From the NCBI GenBank assembly GCA_965214285.1, contig OZ243946.1, positions 434,001 to 498,000 of the forward strand: 64,000 nt of DNA. Reading direction: 5' to 3'. This document shows positions 25,399-34,134 of the stretch, one piece after another; position 1 is the stretch's first letter, and each line of letters starts with the position of its first letter. The notes beneath the pieces are model-generated. The model did not search any database. It saw nothing but the letters and a program-made list of their open reading frames with translations, and was not told the origin of the DNA. This DNA comes from G963422745 sp965214285. Lineage in GTDB: Bacteria; Actinomycetota; Acidimicrobiia; Acidimicrobiales; Aldehydirespiratoraceae. Made by a program: the position numbers and the translations under genes.

Positions 25399-26742
25399 AT
25401 GACACGAGTAGCCGTGATCGGCGCCGGGCCTTGCGGGCTGGCGCAACTGCACGCCTTCGCCTCTGACCAGAGCGGGGCAGCCGAGGGGCACGAGCTGGTC
25501 TGCTACGAGAAGCAGAGCGACTGGGGGGGCTTGTGGAACTACACCTGGCGGGTCGGCGTCGACGAGCACGGCGACCCCTGCCACGGGTCCATGTACCGCT
25601 ATCTGTGGTCCAACGGCCCCAAGGAGTGCCTGGAGTTCGCCGACTACAGCTTCGAGGAGCACTTCGGCAAGCCGATCGGCTCGTTCCCGCCGCGTGAGGT
25701 GCTCTACGACTACATCGTGGGCCGCGCCGAGCGCAGCGGCATCCGCGACAAGATCCGCTTCGACCACTCGGTGCGCAGCGTGGAGCGCTCCACCGAGCCC
25801 GGCCGCTTCACGCTGACCGTGTACGACCACGGCTCGGGGACCACCAGCAGCGAGGACTTCGACTACGTGGTGGTCGCCAGCGGGCACTTCTCCACGCCCA
25901 ACATGCCCTACTTCGAGGGCTACGAGTCCTTCGGGGGGATGCTGCTGCACGCCCACGACTACCGCGACGCCGTGCAGTTCTCCGGCCTCGACGTGCTGGT
26001 GATCGGCTCCAGCTACTCAGCGGAGGACATCGCCTCGCAGTGCTGGAAGTACGGCGCCCGCTCGGTGACCTGCACGTCGCGCAGCGGCCCCATGGGCTTC
26101 GACTGGCCCGAGGGGATCACCGAGAAGCCGATCCTCACCCGGGTCGAGGGCCGCACCGTTCACTTCGCGGACGGCAGCACAGCCGAGGTCGACGCCATCA
26201 TCTCCTGCACCGGCTACCAGCACCACTTCCCGTTCATGGCCGACGATCTGCGCCTGGTCACCACCAACCGGCTGGCCACCTCGATGCTGTACCGGGGCGT
26301 GGTGTTCCAGCCCGAGAACAAGGTGATGTACCTGGGCATGCAGGACCAGTGGTACACGTTCAACATGTTCGACGCCCAGGCCTGGTACGCCCGGGACGTG
26401 ATCTGCGGGCGCATCGCCTTGCCGGATGCCGCCGAGCAGGCCCGCTGGATCGCCGAGCGCCAGGCAGCCGAGGACGACATCGCCGACGACTACGGCTGCA
26501 TCGACTTCCAGGGCGACTACACCCAGGATCTGGTGGACCAGACCGACTACCCGGACTTCAACACGCCGCTGGTCAACCAGATGTTCTACGCCTGGAAGAA
26601 GCACAAGAAGCAGTCGATCATCGGCTACCGCGACCACGGCCACACCTCGCCGGTCACCGGCACCGTGGCGCCGGCGCATCACACTCCCTGGGCGCAGGCC
26701 ATGGACGACTCGCTGCAGTCCTTCATGGCGGAGTCGGCCTGA
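25399..26742 (+). CDS. tmm: Trimethylamine monooxygenase (flavin-containing)
   Basis: A 447-residue class B flavin monooxygenase. FAD binds at VIGAGPCGLAQLHAF and NADPH at VIGSSYSAEDIASQ; the FMO signature F-x-G-x3-H-x3-Y is present as FGGMLLHAHDY. Stretches such as WGGLWNYTW, MYRYLWSNGPKE, YSFEEHFGK and MYLGMQDQWYTFNMFDAQAWYARD are close to bacterial Tmm, which oxidises trimethylamine to TMAO with O2 and NADPH. The ATG follows a ggggga ribosome site; ctagttt, 40 bases upstream, could be part of its own promoter. With tdm nearby it forms the classical TMA to TMAO to dimethylamine route. Confidence 0.9.
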   Translation: MTRVAVIGAGPCGLAQLHAFASDQSGAAEGHELVCYEKQSDWGGLWNYTWRVGVDEHGDPCHGSMYRYLWSNGPKECLEFADYSFEEHFGKPIGSFPPREVLYDYIVGRAERSGIRDKIRFDHSVRSVERSTEPGRFTLTVYDHGSGTTSSEDFDYVVVASGHFSTPNMPYFEGYESFGGMLLHAHDYRDAVQFSGLDVLVIGSSYSAEDIASQCWKYGARSVTCTSRSGPMGFDWPEGITEKPILTRVEGRTVHFADGSTAEVDAIISCTGYQHHFPFMADDLRLVTTNRLATSMLYRGVVFQPENKVMYLGMQDQWYTFNMFDAQAWYARDVICGRIALPDAAEQARWIAERQAAEDDIADDYGCIDFQGDYTQDLVDQTDYPDFNTPLVNQMFYAWKKHKKQSIIGYRDHGHTSPVTGTVAPAHHTPWAQAMDDSLQSFMAESA

Positions 26743-26812
26743 GGCCGCTCGGGGCTGCTCGCTGAGGCGCCCGTCCGCTGAGCGGTCAGCGTCGGGGGTT
26801 CACAAGGTGACC

Positions 26813-26840
26813 GGGGTCGGGGTCGGGGCCGGGGCCGGGG
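26813..26840 (+). promoter_or_regulatory. Potential G-quadruplex upstream of the DAO oxidase gene
   Basis: Five GGGG runs at 26813-26816, 26819-26822, 26825-26828, 26831-26834 and 26837-26840 are separated by exactly two bases each. This satisfies the strictest intramolecular G-quadruplex pattern. It sits 40 bp before the GTG of the downstream gene on the coding strand. A simple GGGGNC hexamer repeat is the alternative reading. Confidence 0.6.
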
Positions 26841-26880
26841 CTGGCCCGCCCTCTGGGGCTCAGACCTCGCGGTCCGCACC

Positions 26881-28146
26881 GTGAGCGCTGCCGATCTGCC
26901 GGCCGCTGCGGATCTGCCCGCCGCTGCGGATCTGCCCGCCGCTGCGGATTTGCCCGCTGCTGGGGATCTGCCTGCCGGTGCCGACGTGGTGGTCGTCGGG
27001 GCGGGGGTGATGGGGGCCAGCATCGGCTTCGCCCTGGCTTCACGGAGTGACGCCCATGTGGTGGTGCTCGACTCGCGCCCGCCCGTGGGCGGTATCTCGG
27101 GGCGGACCTTCGGCCAGATTCGCCGGCACTACTCGAATGAGCTGCTGATCCGCATGGCCAACCGCGGCTTCGAGGTGATCCGCGACTGGTCCACCGAGGT
27201 GGGCTTCGGCGACCCCGGTTATGCCCGCCTCGGCTATCTGCTGCTGGTGGTGCAGGACCAGCTCGACGCCCTGCGCCGCAACATCGCCCTGGGCCAGGGC
27301 TGCGGGGTCGACACCCGCTTCGTGGATGCAGAGCAGATCGCGGCCATCGAGCCGCTGCTGGTCACCGACGACCTCGCAGGCGGCGCCTATGAGCCCGACG
27401 GCGGCTACATCGACGTGACCAGGATGGTGCTGAGCTGGCTGCTGGCCGCACAGGCGCACGGCGCTCGGGTGGTGCACGGGGTGGAGGTCTCGGCGCTGCG
27501 TACGGCAGGCGGCCGGGTGAGCGGGGTGAGCACCAGCGCCGGCGACATCGAGGCGCCGGTCGTGGTGCACGCCGCGGGGGCCTGGGGGCGCGACCTGCTC
27601 GATCCGATCGGCCTGAGCCTGCCGCTGCAGCGCCGCCGGCTCGACATGGCCACCCTGGAGGTCGCCCCTGGCGGTCCGCAATTGCAGTGCTGCGTGACCG
27701 ACGGCAACTCCAACATCGTGGTGCGCCCTGCCATGGGCCGACAGGTCGTGGCCGTGGCCTATCCCCCCGAGATGCCCGTGGTCGACGATCCCCTGGAGCT
27801 GTCCGGCGAGGCCGACCACGAGGCACACCTGCTGCGCCTGGAGGCGGCCTTCGCTGAGCGGATGCCGGCCATGGTCGGCTCGACGGTACTGAGCCGCACC
27901 AGCGGCGCCTACGCGGTGACGCCCGACTACCACCCCGTGATCGGCCCCGCACCCGGGGTGGAGGGGCTGTTGCTGGCGCTGGGCTTCTCGGGCCACGGCC
28001 TCAAGCTGTCGCCCGCGGTCGGCGAGACGATGGCGGCCATGGTCATGGGCGACGAGCCGCGCTTCGACATGCACCCGCTGAGGCTCAGCCGCTTCGAGGC
28101 CGGCGAGGAGATGTTCTGCGCCTACGGCCCCGGCGCCCGCGCCTGA
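26881..28146 (+). CDS. FAD-dependent DAO-family amine oxidase/dehydrogenase
   Basis: A 421-residue flavoprotein. The dinucleotide-binding site VVVGAGVMGASIGFALAS starts at residue 37; GISGRTFGQIRRHYS, the helix GGYIDVTRM and a C-terminal SGHGLKLSPAVGE complete the DAO (D-amino-acid oxidase/sarcosine oxidase) fold. The substrate is unknown; sarcosine, dimethylglycine or a methylated amine would fit the location behind tmm. The N-terminus has an 18-bp tandem repeat giving AADLPA five times, a probable disordered leader. The GTG start at 26881 is the beginning of that repeat; a start near VVVGAG would also be possible but none is visible. Confidence 0.75.
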   Translation: MSAADLPAAADLPAAADLPAAADLPAAGDLPAGADVVVVGAGVMGASIGFALASRSDAHVVVLDSRPPVGGISGRTFGQIRRHYSNELLIRMANRGFEVIRDWSTEVGFGDPGYARLGYLLLVVQDQLDALRRNIALGQGCGVDTRFVDAEQIAAIEPLLVTDDLAGGAYEPDGGYIDVTRMVLSWLLAAQAHGARVVHGVEVSALRTAGGRVSGVSTSAGDIEAPVVVHAAGAWGRDLLDPIGLSLPLQRRRLDMATLEVAPGGPQLQCCVTDGNSNIVVRPAMGRQVVAVAYPPEMPVVDDPLELSGEADHEAHLLRLEAAFAERMPAMVGSTVLSRTSGAYAVTPDYHPVIGPAPGVEGLLLALGFSGHGLKLSPAVGETMAAMVMGDEPRFDMHPLRLSRFEAGEEMFCAYGPGARA

Positions 28147-28161
28147 CCGTCCCCGCGGAGT

Positions 28162-28253
28162 TACGGAAAGCGATACTCAAGACCTACGGAAACCGATAGT
28201 CACCGCCTACGGAAACCGATAGTGATAGCCTACGGAAACCGATAGTCTGAAGA
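28162..28253 (+). repeat. 4 x 23-bp direct repeats, candidate operator array
   Basis: The 16-mer tacggaaaccgatagt starts at 28162 (with two mismatches), 28185, 28208 and 28231, an exact 23-bp period, each followed by a variable 7-bp spacer. Each repeat contains the imperfect dyad TACGG-aaa-CCGaTA. The array ends eight bases before the GTG of the AAA ATPase gene. The period is about two helical turns, so bound protein would stack on one face. I take it as an autoregulatory or origin-like binding site; the leader would largely be within the 5' untranslated region. Confidence 0.85.
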
Positions 28254-28254
28254 G

Positions 28255-29511
28255 GTGACCGAGTACCGCCAGCGGCTTGTGGACCATCTCATCACAGACC
28301 TGATTGCTGGCCTTCCGGCGCTGTCACTGGTGGGGCCAAGAGCTTCCGGGAAGACGACTACCGCTCTGAGGCACGCACAGAGTGTCGTCAGGCTGGACCG
28401 TCCTGACGAGAAGGCTGCCATGGCGGCCAGCCCCGACGCCCTGCTCGATGTCCTGGAGAAGCCGGTGCTAATCGACGAGTGGCAGGAGGTCCCGGAGGTC
28501 TTGGGTGCGGTCAAGCGGGCATGCGATGCGTCGCACAGCCCTGGGCTGTTCATCCTCACGGGGTCGATCCGTGCTGAGACGCAGACTGCGACATGGCCGG
28601 GGACAGGACGCGTCACACAGCTCTCGATGTACCCGATGACGGTGGGCGAGCAGCTCGGCGCCCCAGAACAGCCGTTGGTCGATCGCATCGCCTCCGAAGG
28701 GCTGCGATCCCTTGGCGTAGAGCTTCATTTCGGCGATGAACTGGACGTGCGAGATTACGTCCGATGGGCGGTGCGCGGCGGGTTCCCTCGTCCAGTCCTG
28801 GAAATGCCGGAGCCCTCAAGGCAACGCTGGATGAAGACCTACATCCATGAGACAGTGACCCGCGATTCGCAAAATGCAGGCAGCGACTACGACACCGCCA
28901 AGCTGGCTCGCTTCTTCGACGTCTACGCTCTCAACTCTGCCGGTATCACGACCGACCACACCCTGTACACGTCGTCTGACATCAATCGAGTCACGGCGGG
29001 ACGCTACCTGGACCTGCTGAGCCGTCTTCACGTGATCCACGAATTGCCGGCCTGGTGGTCGAACCGGCTCAAGCGGCTGACACGCTCGCCCAAGCGGTTC
29101 CTTGTCGATGCGGCGTTGCTGGCCTCGGTCACTGGCGCCACCGAGCGCTCTGTGATGCTCGACGGCAATCTGCTCGGGCGGATGCTGGAGACGCTGGTGG
29201 TGTCGCAGCTGCGTGCGCAGGCGTCTGTCAGCGAGCACAACTGCCGCCTGTATCACCTCCGTCAGGAGAACGGGCTTCGTGAGATCGACGTCGTGGCCGA
29301 ACTGGATGCCGGCGCTCTGGTGGCCTTCGAGATCAAGGCCGGCAACGCTCCGACCCGCTCCGATGCCGATCACCTGAAATGGCTGCGAGAGGAGATAGGC
29401 GCCCAAATGCTGGCGGGAATCGTGTTGCACACAGGCAGGGGGGTGTTCCCGCTGGGCGAGCGGCTATGGGCCCTGCCGATCAGCAGCCTTTGGACACCCC
29501 TGCCTCGCTAG
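28255..29511 (+). CDS. AAA-family ATPase with C-terminal DUF4143 domain
   Basis: A 418-residue ATPase. The Walker A loop is GPRASGKTTTA and Walker B is KPVLIDEWQEV; GLFILTGSIRA is sensor 1. The C-terminal half has the DUF4143 nuclease-like features: a short winged-helix (SDINRVTAGRYLDLLSRLHVIHEL) and the restriction-endonuclease-like LREIDVVAELDAGALVAFEIKAG, containing the E-x-D/E-x-K pattern. These ATPases are frequent in bacteria and archaea but their role is unclear. GTG at 28255 directly follows the 23-bp repeats. Base composition is lower in GC than its neighbours, consistent with acquisition. Confidence 0.85.
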   Translation: MTEYRQRLVDHLITDLIAGLPALSLVGPRASGKTTTALRHAQSVVRLDRPDEKAAMAASPDALLDVLEKPVLIDEWQEVPEVLGAVKRACDASHSPGLFILTGSIRAETQTATWPGTGRVTQLSMYPMTVGEQLGAPEQPLVDRIASEGLRSLGVELHFGDELDVRDYVRWAVRGGFPRPVLEMPEPSRQRWMKTYIHETVTRDSQNAGSDYDTAKLARFFDVYALNSAGITTDHTLYTSSDINRVTAGRYLDLLSRLHVIHELPAWWSNRLKRLTRSPKRFLVDAALLASVTGATERSVMLDGNLLGRMLETLVVSQLRAQASVSEHNCRLYHLRQENGLREIDVVAELDAGALVAFEIKAGNAPTRSDADHLKWLREEIGAQMLAGIVLHTGRGVFPLGERLWALPISSLWTPLPR

Positions 29512-29673
29512 TCCGCCAGGCCTGGCCCCGCACCCGAGGCCTGGCGCCGCGTCTTGGCGGTCGCTGCACCGGCGGTTGTGACTGGCGGCCGGTGTGTGCG
29601 GGTGACGGTGTGCTGGTCGCGGTCCACGGCCGCGGCGGGCGGCGTGTGGGTGGTCGCTGCCTGCGCGGGGGCG

Positions 29674-29871
29674 CGGTGACGCCACGATCCCGTCCGGCTG
29701 CATGTCGGGGAGCGCCCCGAAAGCGTCCCCGAACGGCGCTGCGTCGGGGTGGTTGGCGGCGAACGTCGCTGCGGCGGTCTGGTCGGTTTCGGAGAACCCG
29801 ACGATCTCGACATCTGCTGTGGCGCACCAGCCGCCGGCGCCGGAGAACAGGTCGACGACTTTCACGGCCAC
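29674..29871 (-). pseudogene. C5 cytosine DNA methyltransferase, N-terminal remnant
   Basis: From a GTG at 29871 the frame gives VAVKVVDLFSGAGGW, motif I of C5 methyltransferases, then EIVGFSETDQTAAATFAANHP (motif II region) and DGIVASP, where motif IV (PPC) should begin. After that the frame loses all similarity and the catalytic Cys is missing. The shifted frame over 29508-29665 keeps a fragment reading DQHTVTRTHRPPVTT, reminiscent of the C-terminal part of phage methyltransferases. I infer an internal deletion plus frameshift that left a non-functional remnant. Confidence 0.6.
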
Positions 29872-29872
29872 A

Positions 29873-30040
29873 TCAGTCGAAGGAGCATCCGCTGAGCCAG
29901 ACAAGCCCCGCGAGGGTGCTGTCGGCGAACACGCCTTTCACGGTCACCTCGTCGCCGGTGCTGTAGTCCTCGCTGCGCAGATGGTCGCCGGGCACGAGCT
30001 CGCATTTGACGACCGCCGCCGCGTCGGGGCGAGCCTGCCA
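29873..30040 (-). pseudogene. Small phage-like reading frame next to the methyltransferase remnant
   Basis: A frame of about 55 codons without a clear start ends one base before the methyltransferase GTG. It reads VVKCELVPGDHLRSEDYS and then GDEVTVKGVFADSTLAGLVW, a beta-rich OB-fold-like pattern. The spacing suggests it was once translated together with the methyltransferase. Upstream the frame is interrupted and only low-complexity DNA follows. No family assigned. Confidence 0.3.
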
Positions 30041-31006
30041 CGGTCACGTCCACGTCGTAGCCGCCGAGCGGGTCGATGCCGGCCACAAACACACAGCAGC
30101 AGTTCAAGGCACCGGCGTAACCGCCGCATCATCCGCGCCTCAAAGACCCGCGAAGCCGCACCCTCCCAGCATCCCCGCCGACCGCAGCCCTCCGAAAAAA
30201 GCAGCGACACCCGCGTCTTCTTCGCCACGCGGAATCCGCGGCGCCGGCATCTCCGCCACGAAGCCGCCTGTGCCGCCCCGTCTCCGCCTGCCGAAGCCGT
30301 CACCGACACAAGCCGCGGCATCCGCGCCCCCCTGAAACGCGCCATCCCGCTGCTCACGAAGCCGCGTCACTCGGCAGCCTTGCCGTCTGCGCCGACCGCG
30401 GCCATCTGCGACACCAAAGGCCGCGGCACCCGCGGCCTCGCAGGCGCCGCGGGCAGCCGCGCCCCGGAGACGGCTGCCGGCTTTGAGGTCCCCGACCGCG
30501 GGGGACACCGACCGCGGAGACGGCTCGGGTGTCGGATGCCGCGGGCTTCCGCGTGTCGGGGGAGGCGCGGATGTCGCGGGATTGATGTCAGCGCGGCGTG
30601 GGGGGCGGTGGCGGTCGGGGACAGCTCCGGCGGGCTGGGCTTCGTGTGCCGCGGATTCCGCGTGTCGGCGATGGCGCGGATGTCGCGGGATGGCAGCGGC
30701 GTCGACGGTCACGTCACGTCGGTCGCCGCGATGACCGCGGACGCGCGGGCGTGGCCGGCCCGGGTGATCGCAGAGGTCGGCGTGGCGTCAGACGGTCGCC
30801 GCCGGGCGGTCATCGGTGCGGGCGTCGCCGCCGGGCGACCAGCCCGAGGCCGTTGCTGCCCGGGGTCACATGGCCGGGATGCCGGCGCAGCCGGCGCTGT
30901 GTCAGCCGGCGCGATGCTCAGGCGCTCCCGGCCGCCGCCGCCAGGCCTCCTGTGCTACCACCGCTGCGCCCACCACCGGGCCGCAGTCCAAGTCGTCGAA
31001 TAGCGC
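30041..31006. other. About 1 kb of non-coding, low-complexity GC-rich sequence with dispersed repeats
   Basis: No gene here has support: frames on both strands are dominated by Arg/Ala/Pro and none has a recognisable domain. The region contains degenerate copies of a motif like gccgcggattccgcgtgtcg. The clearest pair is 30538-30582 and 30648-30691 (about 85% identical, both ending in gcggatgtcgcgggat), and weaker copies occur near 30230 and 30415. The repeats may be remnants of a repetitive gene or structured RNA of a mobile element. Confidence 0.5.
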
Positions 31007-31618
31007 CTAACCCCGCAGGCCGCAGGTCTCGAACGGCTCGACCTCTGCTTCCGGCGGGTACTCGACCAGGGAGCAGACACACTTTTCGCCGGCGTCAAGC
31101 GGGATGCCGTTGCACTTGGACGTGTCGGCCGGCCCGTGCTCGACACTGATCTTCGTCTTCTTTATTCCCCACGGATCCTCCGTCACCTGGCCCACTTCTG
31201 CTTCGACAGGCTCCGAAGGCGGGTCGGTGTCTGCTCCGTGCGTGTCTGTGTCTTGGTGCTCCGGCGCGAGTGTCAGGGTTGTGTCGTCGACCTTGACAGG
31301 GCCGGTCGGCGCTGGGGCGCGTGTGGTCGGCGAGGCGGTTGTGGTCGCAGGAGCGCGGGTCGTCGAAGCCGCTTCGGTGGTCGGCGGCAGGGACGAAGAT
31401 GTCTCTGTAGTCGCGGGAACGGCAGTCGTGTCTTCGCTGTCTGCCGACTCCGAGTCGGCAGGCTCGACAACCTCAACATCCTCGGCGACATCTCCCGGGA
31501 CGGCATCAGCCGGCTGCTCGACCGACTGGTCGACGGCAGTCGTAAACGTCTCGGCAGTGTCGCCGCCACCAGAACAGGCAGCGACAAGAACAGCCACAAA
31601 AAGCAGGACTCTGCGCAT
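31007..31618 (-). CDS. Hypothetical lipoprotein with Thr/Pro-rich linker
   Basis: A 203-residue protein with a lipobox: the signal MRRVLLFVAVLVAAC ends in a Cys followed by SGGGD, so it should be lipid-modified by Lgt and cut by LspA. An acidic segment follows (about 20-65), then a Thr/Ser/Pro/Ala-rich spacer (65-110) and a C-terminal 60-residue module with four Cys (SKCNGIPLDAGEKCVCSLVEY, then FETCGLRG) that could form two disulphides. The fold is unknown. A tacgat -10-like element lies 10 bases upstream of the ATG. The gene lies divergent to the secreted protein below and in the accessory island. Confidence 0.65.
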   Translation of the reverse strand: MRRVLLFVAVLVAACSGGGDTAETFTTAVDQSVEQPADAVPGDVAEDVEVVEPADSESADSEDTTAVPATTETSSSLPPTTEAASTTRAPATTTASPTTRAPAPTGPVKVDDTTLTLAPEHQDTDTHGADTDPPSEPVEAEVGQVTEDPWGIKKTKISVEHGPADTSKCNGIPLDAGEKCVCSLVEYPPEAEVEPFETCGLRG

Positions 31619-31767
31619 AGCCGCTACGATACCTGACCGATGACTGAAAACCTCACCGGAAACGCACCTATCCGATTTTCGGGACAGAAACCGGTCTTGC
31701 GTGACGTGTCCGGCAAGGCTTGCCGCAAACAGCCGGCGGCGGGGTTTCTGACACTAAGCTGCCGACG

Positions 31768-33117
31768 ATGAAGCGAGCGGTTCTGTGCTTGATGATCGTG
31801 TGCCTGCTGGCTCCACCCGCGGGCGGGGAACACGGCGTGATGCACACACGGAACGAGGCTGTGGTCGTGTGGGTCACCTCGAACGTGATCTGGCATTACA
31901 ACCCTTGGCTATGCACCGTGGACCCTGTGTGCCGGTGGCCCGACGACTTCCACCACCCCACCAGGAGAAAGGGGGGTCAGCGCTATCTGATTCAGCCGTC
32001 GGAGCCCAACTGGGACCCGGCGTTTTGGACCAAGGTCGATGCGGCCGGCAGCCGGCGAATCCGTCTGCTGGAGCAGCCCTACAAGTTCGACGACCCGCCA
32101 GGCGACCTGTGGGCATACAACGACGTCGCGGTGACAGCCTGCGAGGAATGGCAGGGCCTGGAGGCCCGCAACTGCGGGCACAAATCCCCCGGCGGGTTCC
32201 ACTTCTACGGCGGGCATCGCACCGCGGACCCGACCGACGCCCCGACGAGAGGGATACACGGCAACGACCCGGCGGGGCATGTGCCGCCTGCACGGGAGAA
32301 CTCCGCCGACCGCCATGAGGTGTTCGGGGTCTGCGTGAAACCAGAGGACGAGCCGGAGTTCGCCGGCAAGACAGGCGACGCGCTGATAGCGGCGTGGATC
32401 GCCTACCACGACCGGGCAGCGCACCTGATCGGTAAACCGACTCGGAACACGCACAACGAGATGAAAGGCTGGTCCGCTGACGCGTTGCAGTCGTTTTCGT
32501 ATGTCTCGAACACCCCGGGGGAGATCGTTCTCTGGCAGGAGACGATGGACCGCAATCAGGTGATGTCTGTCACCGACTTCCACGGCACCGACAACGCAGC
32601 CCTGGAAATCGACCCCGCGACCGATGAAGTCGATCACTCGAACGGCCTCGTGGACACCTGTCTCTGGCATTTGGACGACGGCGGCCCGTGCGATCCGTCG
32701 CTCTACAAGCTCAACACGACCGACGGCATCATCAACGACAACCCGAACCCTGTCCTCGACAGATGCAAAGACTCCTGCTACCACGGCGCTTGGGCGAACT
32801 ACGACGCGCTCGATCATCTGCCCGACACCAACACAGCCCGCCAAGCCGCGTACGAGGCTGACCATTCGATCGTGCCTCACCCGTGGATTCACCCATGGGG
32901 TCGACCAGGGCAAGGCGGATGGGCGCCAGGCGCGAACCCCAACGCGGTGCGGCAGTTCGAACCGCCCCCCGACAAATACTGGGTGCTGCAACCCCCCGAC
33001 TGGGACTACACCCTGGACGTGCCGGCAGGCGAATGGGAATGGGCGGCGCACCCCGACGACCCCGGCGACCATCCCGACTCGCCGTGGCCGGTGTGCGTGT
33101 TCATGTCAGCCATCTGA
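31768..33117 (+). CDS. Secreted orphan protein with signal peptide
   Basis: A 449-residue protein. MKRAVLCLMIVCLLAPPAGG is a typical Sec signal with cleavage near residue 20. The mature part is rich in Trp, His, Asp and Pro and contains at least ten Cys, including pairs such as LCTVDPVC and DRCKDSC, and His-rich stretches like HKSPGGFHFYGGHR. No known domain is recognised. Regular Cys and His suggest a disulphide-stabilised or metal-binding extracellular protein. ATG at 31768 was chosen because the signal peptide begins there. It sits between the lipoprotein and a truncated phosphoesterase. Confidence 0.6.
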   Translation: MKRAVLCLMIVCLLAPPAGGEHGVMHTRNEAVVVWVTSNVIWHYNPWLCTVDPVCRWPDDFHHPTRRKGGQRYLIQPSEPNWDPAFWTKVDAAGSRRIRLLEQPYKFDDPPGDLWAYNDVAVTACEEWQGLEARNCGHKSPGGFHFYGGHRTADPTDAPTRGIHGNDPAGHVPPARENSADRHEVFGVCVKPEDEPEFAGKTGDALIAAWIAYHDRAAHLIGKPTRNTHNEMKGWSADALQSFSYVSNTPGEIVLWQETMDRNQVMSVTDFHGTDNAALEIDPATDEVDHSNGLVDTCLWHLDDGGPCDPSLYKLNTTDGIINDNPNPVLDRCKDSCYHGAWANYDALDHLPDTNTARQAAYEADHSIVPHPWIHPWGRPGQGGWAPGANPNAVRQFEPPPDKYWVLQPPDWDYTLDVPAGEWEWAAHPDDPGDHPDSPWPVCVFMSAI

Positions 33118-33124
33118 GGTTCGG

Positions 33125-34078
33125 TCACTGCCAGCCGAGCAAAGCGTTCGCCTTGTCGAGCACAGCGTACATGTCGTCGCCTTCAAGGCCCTCCGCCTCG
33201 CACCATTCCTCAAGCAGCCCGCCAGGCGACAGCACCGGCTCCGCCGGCGCTGACCCCGCATACGGCCCCAAGTCACGGTCAACATGGTCCACGCTCACCC
33301 CCACAAGCACCAGCCCCGCATCAGCGATCCGTTCACGGTTCACATCCCCCGCAGCGGTCCCGTCGCCGCAGACCACCCGCACCAAAGTCCCCGGCTCGAA
33401 CCTCTCAGGGTCATCGCCGGGCGCCAACGTCGCGAACCGCCTGGCGTCGACCTGCACATGGGTGTCGCACACAGAGCCGTCGGTGTCGTACTCCAACAAC
33501 GCCCACCCTTTCGGCTGGTCCTCGTCGATGAACGTGAACCTGTCCAACGACCCCACATACCCCACCCTGCCAGTGATGTCCTGACGGCGGTGGATATGCC
33601 CGCAGCGCACAACGTCGAACGGCTCCAACCCCAGCCTCGCCGCCGGGACCGTCCACTCCGAGGTCAGCATCCGCAGCTCCGACTCCGATCCCATCGACGC
33701 CTCGCTCACCGGCACATGCGCCCCCAGCAGCGCAGGCCCATCGAACCTGTCGGCGTCGTCAGCCAGCCGCCGCAAACTGTCGTCGTAACCGGCCAGATCG
33801 TCGCCAGGCAAAGGCCAAGGCACAGCCCCCACCCACAACCCGCATCCCAACATCACAGGCTCCGCTCCGGCAGGCGCCCTGTGCCCGCAACGATCCAAAA
33901 TCGCCGCCGGAGACCGCTGTGCCTGCTTGCGGGTCACACCGATCCACTCATGGTTGCCCGCCACGATCAACGTCTCCACACCCGCAGCAGCCACCTCATC
34001 CAAACCGTCCAACGCCGAGCACACCGCCTCCGCCGACGGTTTGCCGGTGTGGAACAGATCCCCCAACAAGCGATAGCC
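33125..34078 (-). pseudogene. SbcD-like metallophosphoesterase, 5'-truncated
   Basis: About 315 codons with homology to calcineurin-like phosphoesterases of the SbcD/Mre11 type. GDLFHTGKPSAEAV corresponds to the second metal motif, VAGNHEW to the third, LGAHVPVSEAS and CGHIHRRQ to the last ones. The first motif (D-x-H) that should lie about 35 residues before GDLF is missing: upstream, the frame continues only as a shadow of the GFA gene on the same strand. The join lies near 34070-34135. A TTG at 34069 could allow translation of the rest, but without the first metal ligand activity is doubtful. Confidence 0.65.
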
Positions 34079-34134
34079 AGAGCCTTCGGAAGGCAGGCCG
34101 AGCCTCCCGTGCGCGGGGCCGGGCTGCTCGCGGG

